Assembly: GCA_937146725.1 (NCBI GenBank)
Contig: CAKZRU010000104.1
Span: forward strand, 1 to 64,000
Length of the DNA: 64,000 bases
From: an uncultured Myxococcales bacterium
GTDB lineage: Bacteria > Myxococcota_A > Bradymonadia > UBA7976 > VGTA01
Reading direction: 5' to 3'
Every line of letters starts with the position of its first letter. Positions within the stretch are counted from its first letter, which is position 1. The notes beneath the pieces are model-generated. The model was not told the origin of the DNA. It did not search any database and saw nothing but the letters and a program-made list of their open reading frames with translations. This document shows, piece after piece, positions 34,330 through 43,896 of the stretch. A program made the position numbers and the translations under genes.

Positions 34330-37300
34330 TTAAGGCTTATTGCTAATCATTTCTACTCGACAATCGGTAGAGATGTCATAAGGACCCCGAGCATTACCTC
34401 TTATATCACAGCCCTTCACTGTTCCTGTAGATTGATTATTCATCCAAAGTCCCTCAAAATGATTACCAGCCATAATCGTGTGATAGGCAATTAATTGAGA
34501 TTTAAAGCCAACCTGTACCCCAATTCGTTGATTATTCGAGATATCACAATCCATTAAACGAATAGAGGTATATCCTTGTCCATCAATCCCTGATTCTTTA
34601 CATTTGATGATTGCTGTACTCGCCAAGGTTGCTTGAGCTCTCGTTCGTAGTAAGACCCCAGAGCCTCGAGCCTGAATAATACGACATGCTCTTGTGGTAA
34701 ACTCGGCTGCTTCTCCTTCTAAAATAACACCATGGCCATTTTCACAGCGAACTTCACACTTTTCTAATCTTAGGTGACCTGAGCGAATTAAAATCGCTGG
34801 GCGTTCACTAGGAGTGCCCCCAACTTCTGTGGTAATACTCGCAATTGTTAAGCTGACAAGTGATACCTCATCGGTGCCCACCTTGGCTTCAAACACGCTA
34901 TCATCAGCTACTGGTTGTCCAAGCTGTTTTTTAAACCATTTCATGACCTGAGAGCCCATAGTGCTTGCTTCTATACCGGTATATTGCTGAAGCTTTTTAC
35001 GTACTTCTTTTTCTTGAGAGCTAGACATTGATTCTTCATAAACGCCACCCATGCGATTAATCACTAAAGCGCTTTCTTCTTTGACTTGAATGAGTATGTC
35101 TTGTGGTCTTCCTAATCCAATCAGTTTAACCGGCTTGGTAATTTCTAAGGGATCTTGATATATCCCGGGCATAATCCCAATATATGCACCAACCGGAGCC
35201 GCATCAATCGCTTCTTGGATTGATTGATAATCGCCCTCATCGGGATCGAGTGATACTCTAATGTCAGTCGCTTGCTTAGTGGGATCATTAGAAGATAGCT
35301 TTTCATCAAAGGCAGCAAGCTTGGCTTCAAAGCCTTCAATCAGCATTTCTAATTGTGATAAGCGTTTATGATGTGCTTTCAAGCCTTGAGCATTTTTTTG
35401 AGAAGTATCCTTGGTTCGTTCAAGCTTTTTGACTCTCTTGTTGAGTTTATCCTGTTCACGCTGAGTTCGTGAAACGAGTTGTTCGATAATCTCGTTTTGG
35501 GTTTGGTTCATCTCCTCTTGTTTTTTGACTCGGCTCGATACTTGATTAGTGTTGTGTTCCTGACGTTTTAAAAGTTGAGTATGCTGCATGATCATCGACA
35601 TGAGCTGTGGATCTGGCCCAGCCGATTGAAAACGACTCATGGTTAATCCACCAACGTTAAACTGTAAAGCTTGAGGGTCGTTATTTCCCATCACGGGAAA
35701 GGGGTGTTGATTTATTTGATTCTGTTCTTGTTGCTTTAGCGCTTGCTCATTGCTTTCAAGTATTTCTTCATCAATTATTTGGTCGTTTTGAGCAGATTTG
35801 AATGGTGTCTCTTCATCCCCTTCATCTGATTCAAAAGAAATATCCAAATCTTCTTGTTCATCGTCATCCAAATCTACACTTGCTATCGCTTGAGGTGCAT
35901 TGGTCACCACCGGTGTATGCAAGAGAGGAGATTCTTCTGCCTTCCAATGTTCCATAGCTAAGCCCGATTCTTGATCCTCAAAAGGTGTATCATTTACCTT
36001 TAGCGTATCGATCGGGGTAGGTTCATTAAAAGGATCATAAACGGGAACAGGTGGAGGTAAAGGAAGATCCTCAGAACTTGTAAGCGCTTTAATTTCTTCA
36101 AAGGTTTTAGGGCTCTTAGGTGTGAGTTTACCTAAGGATGAACCAAGCCTATTCATCATTTCACCTAGACCATTGGATAGCTTACCTAGAGACCAGGCTT
36201 TTTGATTCGCTTTCGGATAAGGGCCTTGCCCCATTTCTATCATGGCGTTTGTTTGTAGAACTTGAGTCTGTGCTGCTTTAATTTGCTTACTTTGTTCAAA
36301 AACAAGAGCCTTCAGTTCTTTGAGTTCGGCCTGTAGGGCTTTACTTGTCTCGTCCGAGGTACTGTGCGAGGGGCTTTGTTGAGCTTGCGGGGCAATTTGT
36401 GAAGCTTGCGGAGCCTGCTCTAAGGCTTGTAAACTTGCTAAAGTGGCTTCTGACTTGACGGCCTCTTGTTTTAGTTGTGACTTAAGACGTTTGATTTCCT
36501 CATCTTGTTTTTTCATCAACTGATGCATTGGAATCAAAATATTTTGTAGTTGTTGTACACTGACTAAGTTTGGTGCTTCACTAGTTTTGTCACTTGCTTT
36601 TTGTGTTCTAGTCGTCTGTGGTGGGGCTGGTGGAGTTTGTATAGTTGGCCTTACTGTCTCCGGGCGAGATTGCACTTGCCTAGGTGATGCAGGGGCTTGC
36701 TGTGCTTGAGGAGGTATGGAATTCGGTTTCTGCACAGGTGAGCCACCATGTTGCCGGTCTACCGGAACGTGATTTGGGGCTTGGCTATGTGCTTGTTGAT
36801 TCTGTCTACGTACTTGTTGATTCTGTCTACGTGCTTGTTGATTTTGTCTTTGTGCCTCAAATTCTCTTTGTTTAGCAAGAACTTGATTACGTCGTTGAAC
36901 CTCTTGCTCTCTTAAAGATTGTTGTCGGCGGGCTTGTTCTTGTTGCCTACGCGCTTCATCTTGTCGGCGGGCTTGCTCTTGTTGCCTACGCGCTTCATCT
37001 TGTCGGCGGGCTTGCTCTTGTTGCCTACGCGCTTCATCTTGCCGGCGGGCTTGTTCTTGTTGCCTACGCGCTTCATCTTGCCGGCGGGCTTCTTCTTGCC
37101 GGCGGGCTTCTTCTTGTCGTTGATAGAGTTGCTGTGCATGAGCTCTTTGTAAAGCTGCTTGTCTATCCCGCTCTGTTTGACGGCGCTTTTCTTCTTGGAA
37201 CTGTTGTTGTTTTAAAGCTTGTTGACGACGTTGAGCTTGTCGTTCTTCCTCACGACTTGTTGCTCTTGATGATGGAGTTTGCTTTTGCTTGGCAAAGGGA

Positions 37301-37494
37301 TCATCAAAGCCCATATCGGCAAAGGGGTCTTGGCTTTTGCGTTGTTTAGGGCGTTGACTAGAAGGTGCTGATGCACCAAATGGATCATCACTGAGTTCGC
37401 CCCAAGGGTCGTTGTCAAGCCATGAGTCAGCCGGCTGATCCTTAGGCGGATTAGTTGAAGGAGTTGTATTCACAGAGTATGGCTCTCTCTTCAT
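34330..37494 (-). CDS. Large coiled-coil protein with a C-terminal beta-helix domain
   Basis: A 1054-residue protein without signal peptide. Residues 25-70 carry repeated DPW/DPF motifs (NDPWGEL, DDPFGAS, QDPFADM, DDPFAKQ), which look like short linear binding motifs. Residues 80-235 are Arg/Gln/Glu/Ala-rich, including four 13-residue repeats RRQDEARRQQEQA-like. A Pro/Gln-rich linker and acidic stretch follow, then a coiled coil (about 640-740). From about 745 the protein is a right-handed parallel beta-helix (SIQEAIDAAPVGAYIGIMPGIY, then GHGVILEGEAAEF, SGVLLRTRAQATLAST), of the pectate-lyase-like, possibly non-enzymatic kind. Probably a cytoplasmic scaffold. No homologue is recognised for the whole chain. 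Confidence 0.65.
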   Translation of the reverse strand: MKREPYSVNTTPSTNPPKDQPADSWLDNDPWGELSDDPFGASAPSSQRPKQRKSQDPFADMGFDDPFAKQKQTPSSRATSREEERQAQRRQQALKQQQFQEEKRRQTERDRQAALQRAHAQQLYQRQEEARRQEEARRQDEARRQQEQARRQDEARRQQEQARRQDEARRQQEQARRQDEARRQQEQARRQQSLREQEVQRRNQVLAKQREFEAQRQNQQARRQNQQVRRQNQQAHSQAPNHVPVDRQHGGSPVQKPNSIPPQAQQAPASPRQVQSRPETVRPTIQTPPAPPQTTRTQKASDKTSEAPNLVSVQQLQNILIPMHQLMKKQDEEIKRLKSQLKQEAVKSEATLASLQALEQAPQASQIAPQAQQSPSHSTSDETSKALQAELKELKALVFEQSKQIKAAQTQVLQTNAMIEMGQGPYPKANQKAWSLGKLSNGLGEMMNRLGSSLGKLTPKSPKTFEEIKALTSSEDLPLPPPVPVYDPFNEPTPIDTLKVNDTPFEDQESGLAMEHWKAEESPLLHTPVVTNAPQAIASVDLDDDEQEDLDISFESDEGDEETPFKSAQNDQIIDEEILESNEQALKQQEQNQINQHPFPVMGNNDPQALQFNVGGLTMSRFQSAGPDPQLMSMIMQHTQLLKRQEHNTNQVSSRVKKQEEMNQTQNEIIEQLVSRTQREQDKLNKRVKKLERTKDTSQKNAQGLKAHHKRLSQLEMLIEGFEAKLAAFDEKLSSNDPTKQATDIRVSLDPDEGDYQSIQEAIDAAPVGAYIGIMPGIYQDPLEITKPVKLIGLGRPQDILIQVKEESALVINRMGGVYEESMSSSQEKEVRKKLQQYTGIEASTMGSQVMKWFKKQLGQPVADDSVFEAKVGTDEVSLVSLTIASITTEVGGTPSERPAILIRSGHLRLEKCEVRCENGHGVILEGEAAEFTTRACRIIQARGSGVLLRTRAQATLASTAIIKCKESGIDGQGYTSIRLMDCDISNNQRIGVQVGFKSQLIAYHTIMAGNHFEGLWMNNQSTGTVKGCDIRGNARGPYDISTDCRVEMISNKP
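36926..37117 (-). repeat. 39-bp tandem repeat encoding Arg/Gln-rich helix
   Basis: Four successive 39-bp units start at 36926, 36965, 37004 and 37043 (each beginning CGGCGGGCTTG), followed by two 18-bp short units from 37082. They are nearly identical and in frame, so unit number can vary without breaking the coiled-coil gene. Each encodes RRQDEARRQQEQA-like sequence. Confidence 0.88.
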
Positions 37495-37649
37495 GACAAC
37501 ACGGCTTACTAAACATAGGTTAAAAGACTAACTAGGAAGTGGGTTTTAAAAAAGCGATTAGAATCAACATAAACTGACACCTAAATAACGGATAAGTTCT
37601 ATAAAAGCTTAACATTTTATGAAGTTTATTTCGAATTTTAGCGATAGAT

Positions 37650-38771
37650 TTATTGAGCTTGATTCTTTGGATTGAACACTTGATAGGTTTTACCTAAAAT
37701 TGGAGCAATAAAGCTTTCTTGTTTAAGCTTATTTTTCAACAACGATTCTTTAAGCTTTTGAACCGGCTCCATGACCGGTTCAGCAGTCAAGGGAAAGGTG
37801 CCCCAATGCGCTCCAAAGGACTGCTTACTTTTAATGTCAAGATGGATGTTAACCGCCTCACTTGGGTTCACATGTGCGTAACGCATAAAGCTTCTCGGAG
37901 CATAAGCCCCAATGGGAATTAAGCCAATATCAAAGGGACCATATTTTTGTCCAATCGCTTTGAAAATCTTTGGTTGATACCCAGTATCACCACCAAAAAA
38001 TATGGTAGAGGAACCAATCTTAATCACCCATGATGCCCATAGCATTTCATTGCGGTCAAAAAGACCACGAGCCGACCAATGTTGAGCGGGGGTTGCAATC
38101 ATTGAGATTGCTTGAACTGAGTTTTTAAACTCAGCTTGTTCCCACCAATCAAGTTCATAAATACGCTGTTTAGGTACAGAGGCCGATTCAAGTAAAGACC
38201 CATTTTTTAATGGTACATACCATTGAGGGTCAAAGTGTTTTTCGAGCAGTTCTATACTATCGAGATCTAGATGGTCATAGTGATTATGAGAAATCACGAC
38301 CGCATCAATCTTAGGGAGTTCATTGATCTTGATAGCGGGTTCTGTGTATCTTTTAGGACCCGCAAAGGAAACCGGAGAAGCTCGTTCAGAGAAAACCGGA
38401 TCGGTGAGAAGGTTAAAGCCGTCACTTTGCACCAAAAAACAGGAATGGCCTAGCCAAGTGACTTGGATTTCTTGGGGCTGATTAACTTGAGCAAGACGCT
38501 TTGAATCAACAGGTTCTTGGGGGACAAGATTGGCTTGGCTTACATCGACCCAATCTGTGTTCATGCGCATCCATAAAAAGCTGAAAAAGGACTTTTTTGG
38601 TGGTGTGACATAGGGATCTTTAAAAGTCCCATCACTCTTATGATGCGGTTGAGTAGGCGTCACTTTAGGCTGGCCACACCCAAGTAGAAAGCCGCTATTT
38701 AACCAGAGTATAAAGCCGAATCTGAATACAAAATCGCGCATTAGCAGATTACGCTTCCTTGCTTGTAGCAT
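37650..38771 (-). CDS. MBL-fold metallo-hydrolase, NAPE-PLD-like, lipoprotein
   Basis: A 373-residue metallo-beta-lactamase fold protein. VTWLGHSCFLVQ opens the fold; the dinuclear metal motif SHNHYDH has H162, H164, D166 and H167. Further ligands are likely the His in TPAQHWSARG, the Asp in FGGDTGY and the His in FGAHWGTF. This pattern (PAQHWS, GGDTGY, AHWGTF) is that of N-acyl-phosphatidylethanolamine phospholipase D-like enzymes and UlaG relatives, so a phospholipid-derived substrate is plausible. The N-terminus has a lipobox (LLGC, Cys32). ATG 38741 is an alternative start. Confidence 0.83.
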   Translation of the reverse strand: MLQARKRNLLMRDFVFRFGFILWLNSGFLLGCGQPKVTPTQPHHKSDGTFKDPYVTPPKKSFFSFLWMRMNTDWVDVSQANLVPQEPVDSKRLAQVNQPQEIQVTWLGHSCFLVQSDGFNLLTDPVFSERASPVSFAGPKRYTEPAIKINELPKIDAVVISHNHYDHLDLDSIELLEKHFDPQWYVPLKNGSLLESASVPKQRIYELDWWEQAEFKNSVQAISMIATPAQHWSARGLFDRNEMLWASWVIKIGSSTIFFGGDTGYQPKIFKAIGQKYGPFDIGLIPIGAYAPRSFMRYAHVNPSEAVNIHLDIKSKQSFGAHWGTFPLTAEPVMEPVQKLKESLLKNKLKQESFIAPILGKTYQVFNPKNQAQ

Positions 38772-38774
38772 AAC

Positions 38775-39770
38775 TTATTCTTTGATCTTAAAGTCAAAGG
38801 CTCTTAAGTCTACCCCGCCTCGTCCATCACGCAAAACAACAAATACCTTTTGTGCCCCGCTTTCTTCACCAAGAGTAAGGGTCGCCAAGTTATCATCAAT
38901 CAATTTGACCGCACTATCAAAGCGACCGCTAGTCGTATAATAATAAACAAAAACGTTTTCACTTAAAGTCTCTGCTTCAATACCTTGTTCTTTGTCACTT
39001 GCACTTTGAGCAACCTTATACTCTTCGACAGCATCAGAACTGACCTCAATTTCAAGCTCTAATTCATCTTCTGGTTTTAAAGTGGCAGATCCGTCTAGTT
39101 CAATAGAAGTAGATACTTGAGTAATCTCAGGATGTTGGTTAACTTCAAGCTCGCTATCTAAAAGAACAGTCATCGTTTTAACTGCTTCAAAGTCTGGTTC
39201 ACCCTCTATTTTAACGGTGAGCTTAACATAAATCTCAAAAACACCTGCATCAAAGAAGTTCATTTCTGACCCCAGCATGCCTGATCCCATTTCAAGCTGC
39301 TCCATTTGACTTTGTATATCGTCACCAAAGGCAGCAAAGAGAGCCAAAGGATCAAGGGTCACTGAACTACTGCTAGGCCAATTTATCGTAGGATCAGTAT
39401 TGGAATCATCTGTTTCTTCAATGTCCATCTGATTTGAGCTCAAGGCATCTTCAGGCAATGGGATTTCGTCAACAAAGCATTCGTAACGAGTCAAAGAGCC
39501 GAGAGAAAACGGGCAGATGCGCCAAGAATATTCTATATTAGGTCGCTCTCCCTTAAGGTCATTGGGATGAAAATCATAGAGTGACAGTTGACTAGGCCCA
39601 CTTAAGCTCAATTGAGCCGGTTCTGCTCGTAGTGCTAAAACTCGGTAAGAGTTTAAAAAGCTTTTGGGTTCAACTTCGTCATCTCCACATCCAGTGACTA
39701 CGGCCAAGCCAAGAGCAAGTATGCATAAAAAATGAATTGAGTGAACTGAGTGAAGCGTTGACTTGATCAT
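38775..39770 (-). CDS. Lipoprotein coupled to TonB-dependent receptor
   Basis: A 331-residue predicted lipoprotein (lipobox VTGC, Cys28). The mature part is acidic and beta-rich, with segments recalling PKD/Ig-like modules (SWRICPF near 96; VFVVLRDGRGGVDLRAFDF near the end). Its ATG overlaps the stop of the TonB-dependent receptor gene by one base (TAATG), so the two are translationally coupled and the lipoprotein may be the surface or periplasmic partner of the receptor, as in SusCD-like pairs, though it does not look like SusD. Ligand unknown. Confidence 0.66.
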   Translation of the reverse strand: MIKSTLHSVHSIHFLCILALGLAVVTGCGDDEVEPKSFLNSYRVLALRAEPAQLSLSGPSQLSLYDFHPNDLKGERPNIEYSWRICPFSLGSLTRYECFVDEIPLPEDALSSNQMDIEETDDSNTDPTINWPSSSSVTLDPLALFAAFGDDIQSQMEQLEMGSGMLGSEMNFFDAGVFEIYVKLTVKIEGEPDFEAVKTMTVLLDSELEVNQHPEITQVSTSIELDGSATLKPEDELELEIEVSSDAVEEYKVAQSASDKEQGIEAETLSENVFVYYYTTSGRFDSAVKLIDDNLATLTLGEESGAQKVFVVLRDGRGGVDLRAFDFKIKE

Positions 39771-42517
39771 TATAGTTCTCCTCGAATACCAATAGACGGA
39801 ATAATCGGCAGAGAGGTTACTACCTGAGATTGAGTAAAGTTATAGTTATAGTTCTGACGTTCTGGATTGGCACGATTAAGCGCATTTTGGATTTCGAGAT
39901 AGGCGGTTAATTGCCAATTATTAAAGATCCATTTTCGGTCTAAGCGTAGATCCAGCTGTTGAAACGGATCGACTCTTGCACTATTGACCGCACCTGGGAG
40001 AGGTACATATACATCATTATCTGCATCGTATATCGCACCAACATAAGGGGTTTGTGGATTACCAGTGGTATACCGATATCGAGCCCCAATTTCCCATTCC
40101 GAAGAAAGTTTATACTGGGCGATCAAAGTCAGGATATGGGTTTGATCTAAAGAAAACAGCTTGTATTCTTGATCACCGGTGTTTTTACGTTCAGAGCGCA
40201 TAAGGGTATAACTTACCCAACCAAAAAAGCGTGAGGTCAGATTATGCCTAAGTAAAAGTTCCAAGCCATAGATTCGACCACTACCATTATTATCATAGCG
40301 CAGAACCGGATCATCAATCGGGCTGACTGAACCGTACAAATGTTTGTAAAAACCAATGACATCAATATCAAGATTTTGATTAAAGCGATGCTCGTAACCT
40401 AAAGAGAAATGGGCACTATGTTCAAGAAGTAGATCCGGATTACCATAGGTTTCATCAGTTTCATCCGGAGCCGGACGTTGGGAGTAGCGACCCACACCCG
40501 CTTTAAGGGTACCCTTGGCCTTGCCCTCTTGATCTCGAGAAGTTGTATAACGAAGATTGAGTCTAGGATCAGGTGCAATATCACCTAAATAAGTATCGAC
40601 ATCTACACGAGCGCCCGGAATAAGTAAGAGATCTGGATTTGGCTTCCACTGCGCTTCAATCCATAAACCAGGATTATAGAATTGGAAGGTCTTTTCGGTT
40701 TGCTTGACATCGAGAGTACTCAGTGGTGTGCCTCCGGCTTGGCCTTCTTTTTGTGGCGGTTGAGGAAGCTTGAGCTTAATCGTGCCCAAATACGCCTCAC
40801 CTTCAAAGCCTCCTCGTAAGGTGAATTGCTTGTTTTTCTTCCAAGTCAACTCATCACGTACTGTGACCACGTTTACATCATTTAAAAAGCTGAGTTGGTC
40901 GCCCAAAGCAAACTCAAGATGATTTTGGCCTGTCGCTACACTGAGATGATGGCTTAGTTTAGAGGAAATTCGATAATCCCAAGCAGAATACAGCCTCATT
41001 AATGAGGTAGAGTTTTCAAGAGTACCTTGTAAACTTGGGTTATTTTCAGCCGGATCATTGATGACTAATTGAAGCTTATCATCGGAACCAAAGAAGTAAA
41101 GGCGGACTCGGTGTTTACCCTTTTTCCAATCATAAAGGGCTTGGTAATCATAGTAACGAGGTGCGACAACAAAGCTAATCACGTCATCGGGTAAAGCACC
41201 TAAAGCAGCATCAATATAACTGCGTCTGCCAGCCACAGCAAAGGTGGCATTTTCAGACACCGGACCTTCTAATAAGATACCAGCATCAAAAACATCAGCC
41301 TCAACTCGAGCATGTAAGCGATCGTCCTTGGGCCGTCTAAAGCGAGCATCGACAATACCGCCGGTATAACGGCCAAACTCAGGCGTAAAGTTTCCGGGGT
41401 AAAACTCAATACTTTCTAAAAGTTCACTAGGGAAAATACTACGAATTCCGCCAAAGTGAAAAACTAAGGGAATAAAGTGTCGGTTAATGGTTGAGCCAGA
41501 ATCTCCGGGATTACTACCACGAATCACCAGTCCACCTCCACCAAAGGGGATGCGGGCCACTCCGGGTAGATTTTGGACCACTTTTAGGGCATCTCCTTGA
41601 GTACCAGGGATTTTACGAATTTCTTCCATGGTCAGAGTACGTTTTGCCACTTCTTTTTTGGCCCGTCGACCCACAACAGTAATAGAACCATCTCCTTGAG
41701 CGGAACGTGGTTCTAAGTAGTATTTTACGATGTTTTCTTCTTTGGCTGTAATCTTTTGAATATCGAGTAGAGTGTAGTGAGCTTCATCATTGATTTCGAC
41801 CTTGACTTTGCCAGGTTCTAGCCCTTCAAAAACAAAGCGCCCGTCCGCATCAGTAAAGGTTTCTAACTCTCGATCAACCAATCTGACAGTGAGTGCAGCC
41901 AAAGGTGTTCGAGTGCCTTTTTCAACAATCAAGCCACTCAACTGCCCTGTTTCAGTTTTTTGCTCAACTTGAGTGACCTCTTCGGTGTAGGTGAACTCAT
42001 ATTTAAAGGCGATTTGAACCGGTGCGGCTTTGCCATCGATTTCGGCAGGACTAAAACTAAATTGTAAAGCAGCTGCTTTAGCAGCATCATCAAAGGCGTG
42101 TGGACTATTCGCCGACTCTTGAATACTGACTTCGGTGACTTTTCCCTTTTCATCAATGGTCAACAGCATAACCACGGCCGCTTCAATCTTGTCAGCTTTA
42201 GCGCTTTCGGGATATTCGGCATCAACAAAGTTCAATAGTTCAGGCGCTTTAGTAAGCTGTCCGGTCGGTGCTGTTTCTTGTTGCTCACTACCTATTTGTT
42301 GCTCATTATCAGTTGCTTGAGATTCAGTATCAGCTTCAGGTTCTGCTTGTGAATTAGCAACTGCTTCATTTTGAGTCTTTTCATCTATGGTGTTCTCTAT
42401 TGTAGCCTCTGCACCGCCTTGTCCCCAAGCATTTGTATACAATATGCCAAGCATCAAAGTGATCAAAAGCCATTGAAAAAGCTGAGGCTTAGTTGCAAGT
42501 AATTGTGATTGTTTCAT
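39770..42517 (-). CDS. TonB-dependent receptor with N-terminal TonB-C-like domain
   Basis: Outer-membrane active-transport receptor. I chose ATG 42517 because AAGGA lies 8 bases upstream and a signal peptide follows (LFQWLLITLMLGILY). Counting from the upstream ATG at 42544, the order is: acidic Gln/Glu-rich linker (45-97), a TonB C-terminal-like domain (about 98-188; YPESAKADKIEAAVVM, LTIDEKGKVTEVSI, FSPAEIDGKAAPVQI), a carboxypeptidase-regulatory-like domain (198-280), a possible TonB box (SITVVGRR), plug (300-410; IPGTQGDAL, NLPGVAR, GGLVIRGSNP) and barrel to the end. The ligand is unknown. It lies directly after tonB. Confidence 0.88.
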   Translation of the reverse strand: MKQSQLLATKPQLFQWLLITLMLGILYTNAWGQGGAEATIENTIDEKTQNEAVANSQAEPEADTESQATDNEQQIGSEQQETAPTGQLTKAPELLNFVDAEYPESAKADKIEAAVVMLLTIDEKGKVTEVSIQESANSPHAFDDAAKAAALQFSFSPAEIDGKAAPVQIAFKYEFTYTEEVTQVEQKTETGQLSGLIVEKGTRTPLAALTVRLVDRELETFTDADGRFVFEGLEPGKVKVEINDEAHYTLLDIQKITAKEENIVKYYLEPRSAQGDGSITVVGRRAKKEVAKRTLTMEEIRKIPGTQGDALKVVQNLPGVARIPFGGGGLVIRGSNPGDSGSTINRHFIPLVFHFGGIRSIFPSELLESIEFYPGNFTPEFGRYTGGIVDARFRRPKDDRLHARVEADVFDAGILLEGPVSENATFAVAGRRSYIDAALGALPDDVISFVVAPRYYDYQALYDWKKGKHRVRLYFFGSDDKLQLVINDPAENNPSLQGTLENSTSLMRLYSAWDYRISSKLSHHLSVATGQNHLEFALGDQLSFLNDVNVVTVRDELTWKKNKQFTLRGGFEGEAYLGTIKLKLPQPPQKEGQAGGTPLSTLDVKQTEKTFQFYNPGLWIEAQWKPNPDLLLIPGARVDVDTYLGDIAPDPRLNLRYTTSRDQEGKAKGTLKAGVGRYSQRPAPDETDETYGNPDLLLEHSAHFSLGYEHRFNQNLDIDVIGFYKHLYGSVSPIDDPVLRYDNNGSGRIYGLELLLRHNLTSRFFGWVSYTLMRSERKNTGDQEYKLFSLDQTHILTLIAQYKLSSEWEIGARYRYTTGNPQTPYVGAIYDADNDVYVPLPGAVNSARVDPFQQLDLRLDRKWIFNNWQLTAYLEIQNALNRANPERQNYNYNFTQSQVVTSLPIIPSIGIRGEL

Positions 42518-42563
42518 GTGGATATCCTTGCCCATTAACATCATACTAAGATTTGAGCGTTTT

Positions 42564-43373
42564 TTATTCGATGACGAAATATACTTTGATCTTTTTAGAA
42601 CTCGCTACAGCTTTTCCGCCTCGAGTTGCTGGAGCAAAAACCCATTGTTTTAAAGCCTTTTGAGCGTTTTGATCCAAACCATACCCAAGGCCTTTGATCA
42701 ACTTTGAAGATAAAATCTTACCTTTTGCATCAAGCTTAACAAATAAGATTACTTGACCTTCGATCCCCTCGTCGAGAGCTTCCGCTGTATATTTTGGTCT
42801 GACCTTTTTAAGCACCTTTGGTCCTACATAAATAGGAGTTGGAGTGCCTTCTTGAGTCTTCTTACCAGGCGCTGCTTTTTCTGTTACAGCAGCTTTTAGC
42901 TTAGACTTGGGCTTACCATACATCGTATTACCGACTTGCATCACCGGACCTTTACCACCTTTGACAGTGCTTTTCAAAGTTAAGCCCGTCAGTAAGGGAG
43001 GTGGCTTTTTAGGCGGTTTGGGTGGAGGCTTTTGAGGTTGCTGTGCCTGTGGCTTAGGCTTGGGCTTAGGCTTGGGTTTAGGTTTAGGTTTTTTCTTTTT
43101 ACGTCGTTTGCGCTTTTTTTTCTTTTTGGGCTTGGGCTTAGGCTTAGGCTTGGGCTTAGGCTTTTCAACCTTGGGCTTGGGTTTAGGCTTAGGCTTGGGC
43201 TTAACAAAGGTCATAGTCACGGCAACACGACGCTCTTTTTTGGGAGGCTCTAGTTGAGAAATGCCAAAGAAACCGCCACCTTGTAATAAAATAGCGATGA
43301 TGAGCCCAATGGCAAAACGTTGCCATCTGACCTTCTTTTCAGGCTCATCTTCAAGTGCGTGTAGACCGGACAT
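42564..43373 (-). CDS. tonB: TonB energy transducer
   Basis: A 269-residue TonB: one N-terminal membrane helix (about 19-37), a long Lys-Pro spacer (57-127) with repeated KPKP and a very basic RKRRKKKKPK core, and a C-terminal TonB domain (182-269; YTAEALDEGIEGQVIL, LDAKGKILSSKLIKG, LKQWVFAPATRGGKAV). It carries proton-motive energy from ExbB-ExbD to the receptor. The start overlaps the exbD stop by one base, and the receptor gene follows directly. The spacer DNA is a degenerate 6-bp repeat. Confidence 0.93.
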   Translation of the reverse strand: MSGLHALEDEPEKKVRWQRFAIGLIIAILLQGGGFFGISQLEPPKKERRVAVTMTFVKPKPKPKPKPKVEKPKPKPKPKPKPKKKKKRKRRKKKKPKPKPKPKPKPKPQAQQPQKPPPKPPKKPPPLLTGLTLKSTVKGGKGPVMQVGNTMYGKPKSKLKAAVTEKAAPGKKTQEGTPTPIYVGPKVLKKVRPKYTAEALDEGIEGQVILFVKLDAKGKILSSKLIKGLGYGLDQNAQKALKQWVFAPATRGGKAVASSKKIKVYFVIE

Positions 43374-43894
43374 TATTCGCCGTCTCCATTAGCTTGGGAC
43401 TCAGTTTTTGTTTCTGAGTTAGGATCATTACTCGGTGTTTGTTCACCATCCTCATCTTTAACGTCTTCATCAACCATAGGGTCATTGTCTGGATCAATAT
43501 TGATCGCAAAGGACGTTAAACCGTTGACTCTAATCAAGTCGATCATCTTAACCACTTCACCATGCTCTGTACCACGATCAGCAGCAATCATAGCTTGGGC
43601 ATTTTTTTCTTTAGCTAAGGCTCGGCTTGCTTCGGCAATCTTTTCTCGAGTTGTCAATTCTCCATTGAGAAAAATACGGCCATCTTTTTTAAGAATTAAA
43701 GCGATAGACTTATTGTCATTATTGACTTCTTCACCTGTTGCCGCCTTGGGTAGATTAACCTCGATTGCTTCTTTAACAATGTAGTTAGAAGCCACCATGA
43801 AGATGATCAACAAAACCAACATAATATCAACAAGTGGCGTCACATTAATCCCTGTGATGCCCTCATCATCATCCATATCAGCACCACCAGCCAT
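43373..43894 (-). CDS. exbD: ExbD/TolR biopolymer transport protein
   Basis: A 173-residue protein with a single N-terminal helix (NVTPLVDIMLVLLIIFMV, 18-35) including the conserved proton-path Asp (D23), then a periplasmic ExbD domain (EVNLPKAATGEE, IALILKKDGRIFLNGE). An acidic tail of about 35 residues extends beyond the usual end. Its stop overlaps the tonB start, and it follows exbB after two bases. Confidence 0.94.
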   Translation of the reverse strand: MAGGADMDDDEGITGINVTPLVDIMLVLLIIFMVASNYIVKEAIEVNLPKAATGEEVNNDNKSIALILKKDGRIFLNGELTTREKIAEASRALAKEKNAQAMIAADRGTEHGEVVKMIDLIRVNGLTSFAINIDPDNDPMVDEDVKDEDGEQTPSNDPNSETKTESQANGDGE

Positions 43895-43896
43895 AA

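Noticed and set aside
36912..37152. Open frames on both strands within the 39-bp repeat
   Set aside because: They are by-products of the repeat, which is open in several frames; only the frame continuous with the 1054-residue protein has domains at both ends.
43032..43257. Gly/Leu/Phe-rich plus-strand frames opposite the tonB spacer
   Set aside because: They are artefacts of the Lys-Pro repeat read on the opposite strand.
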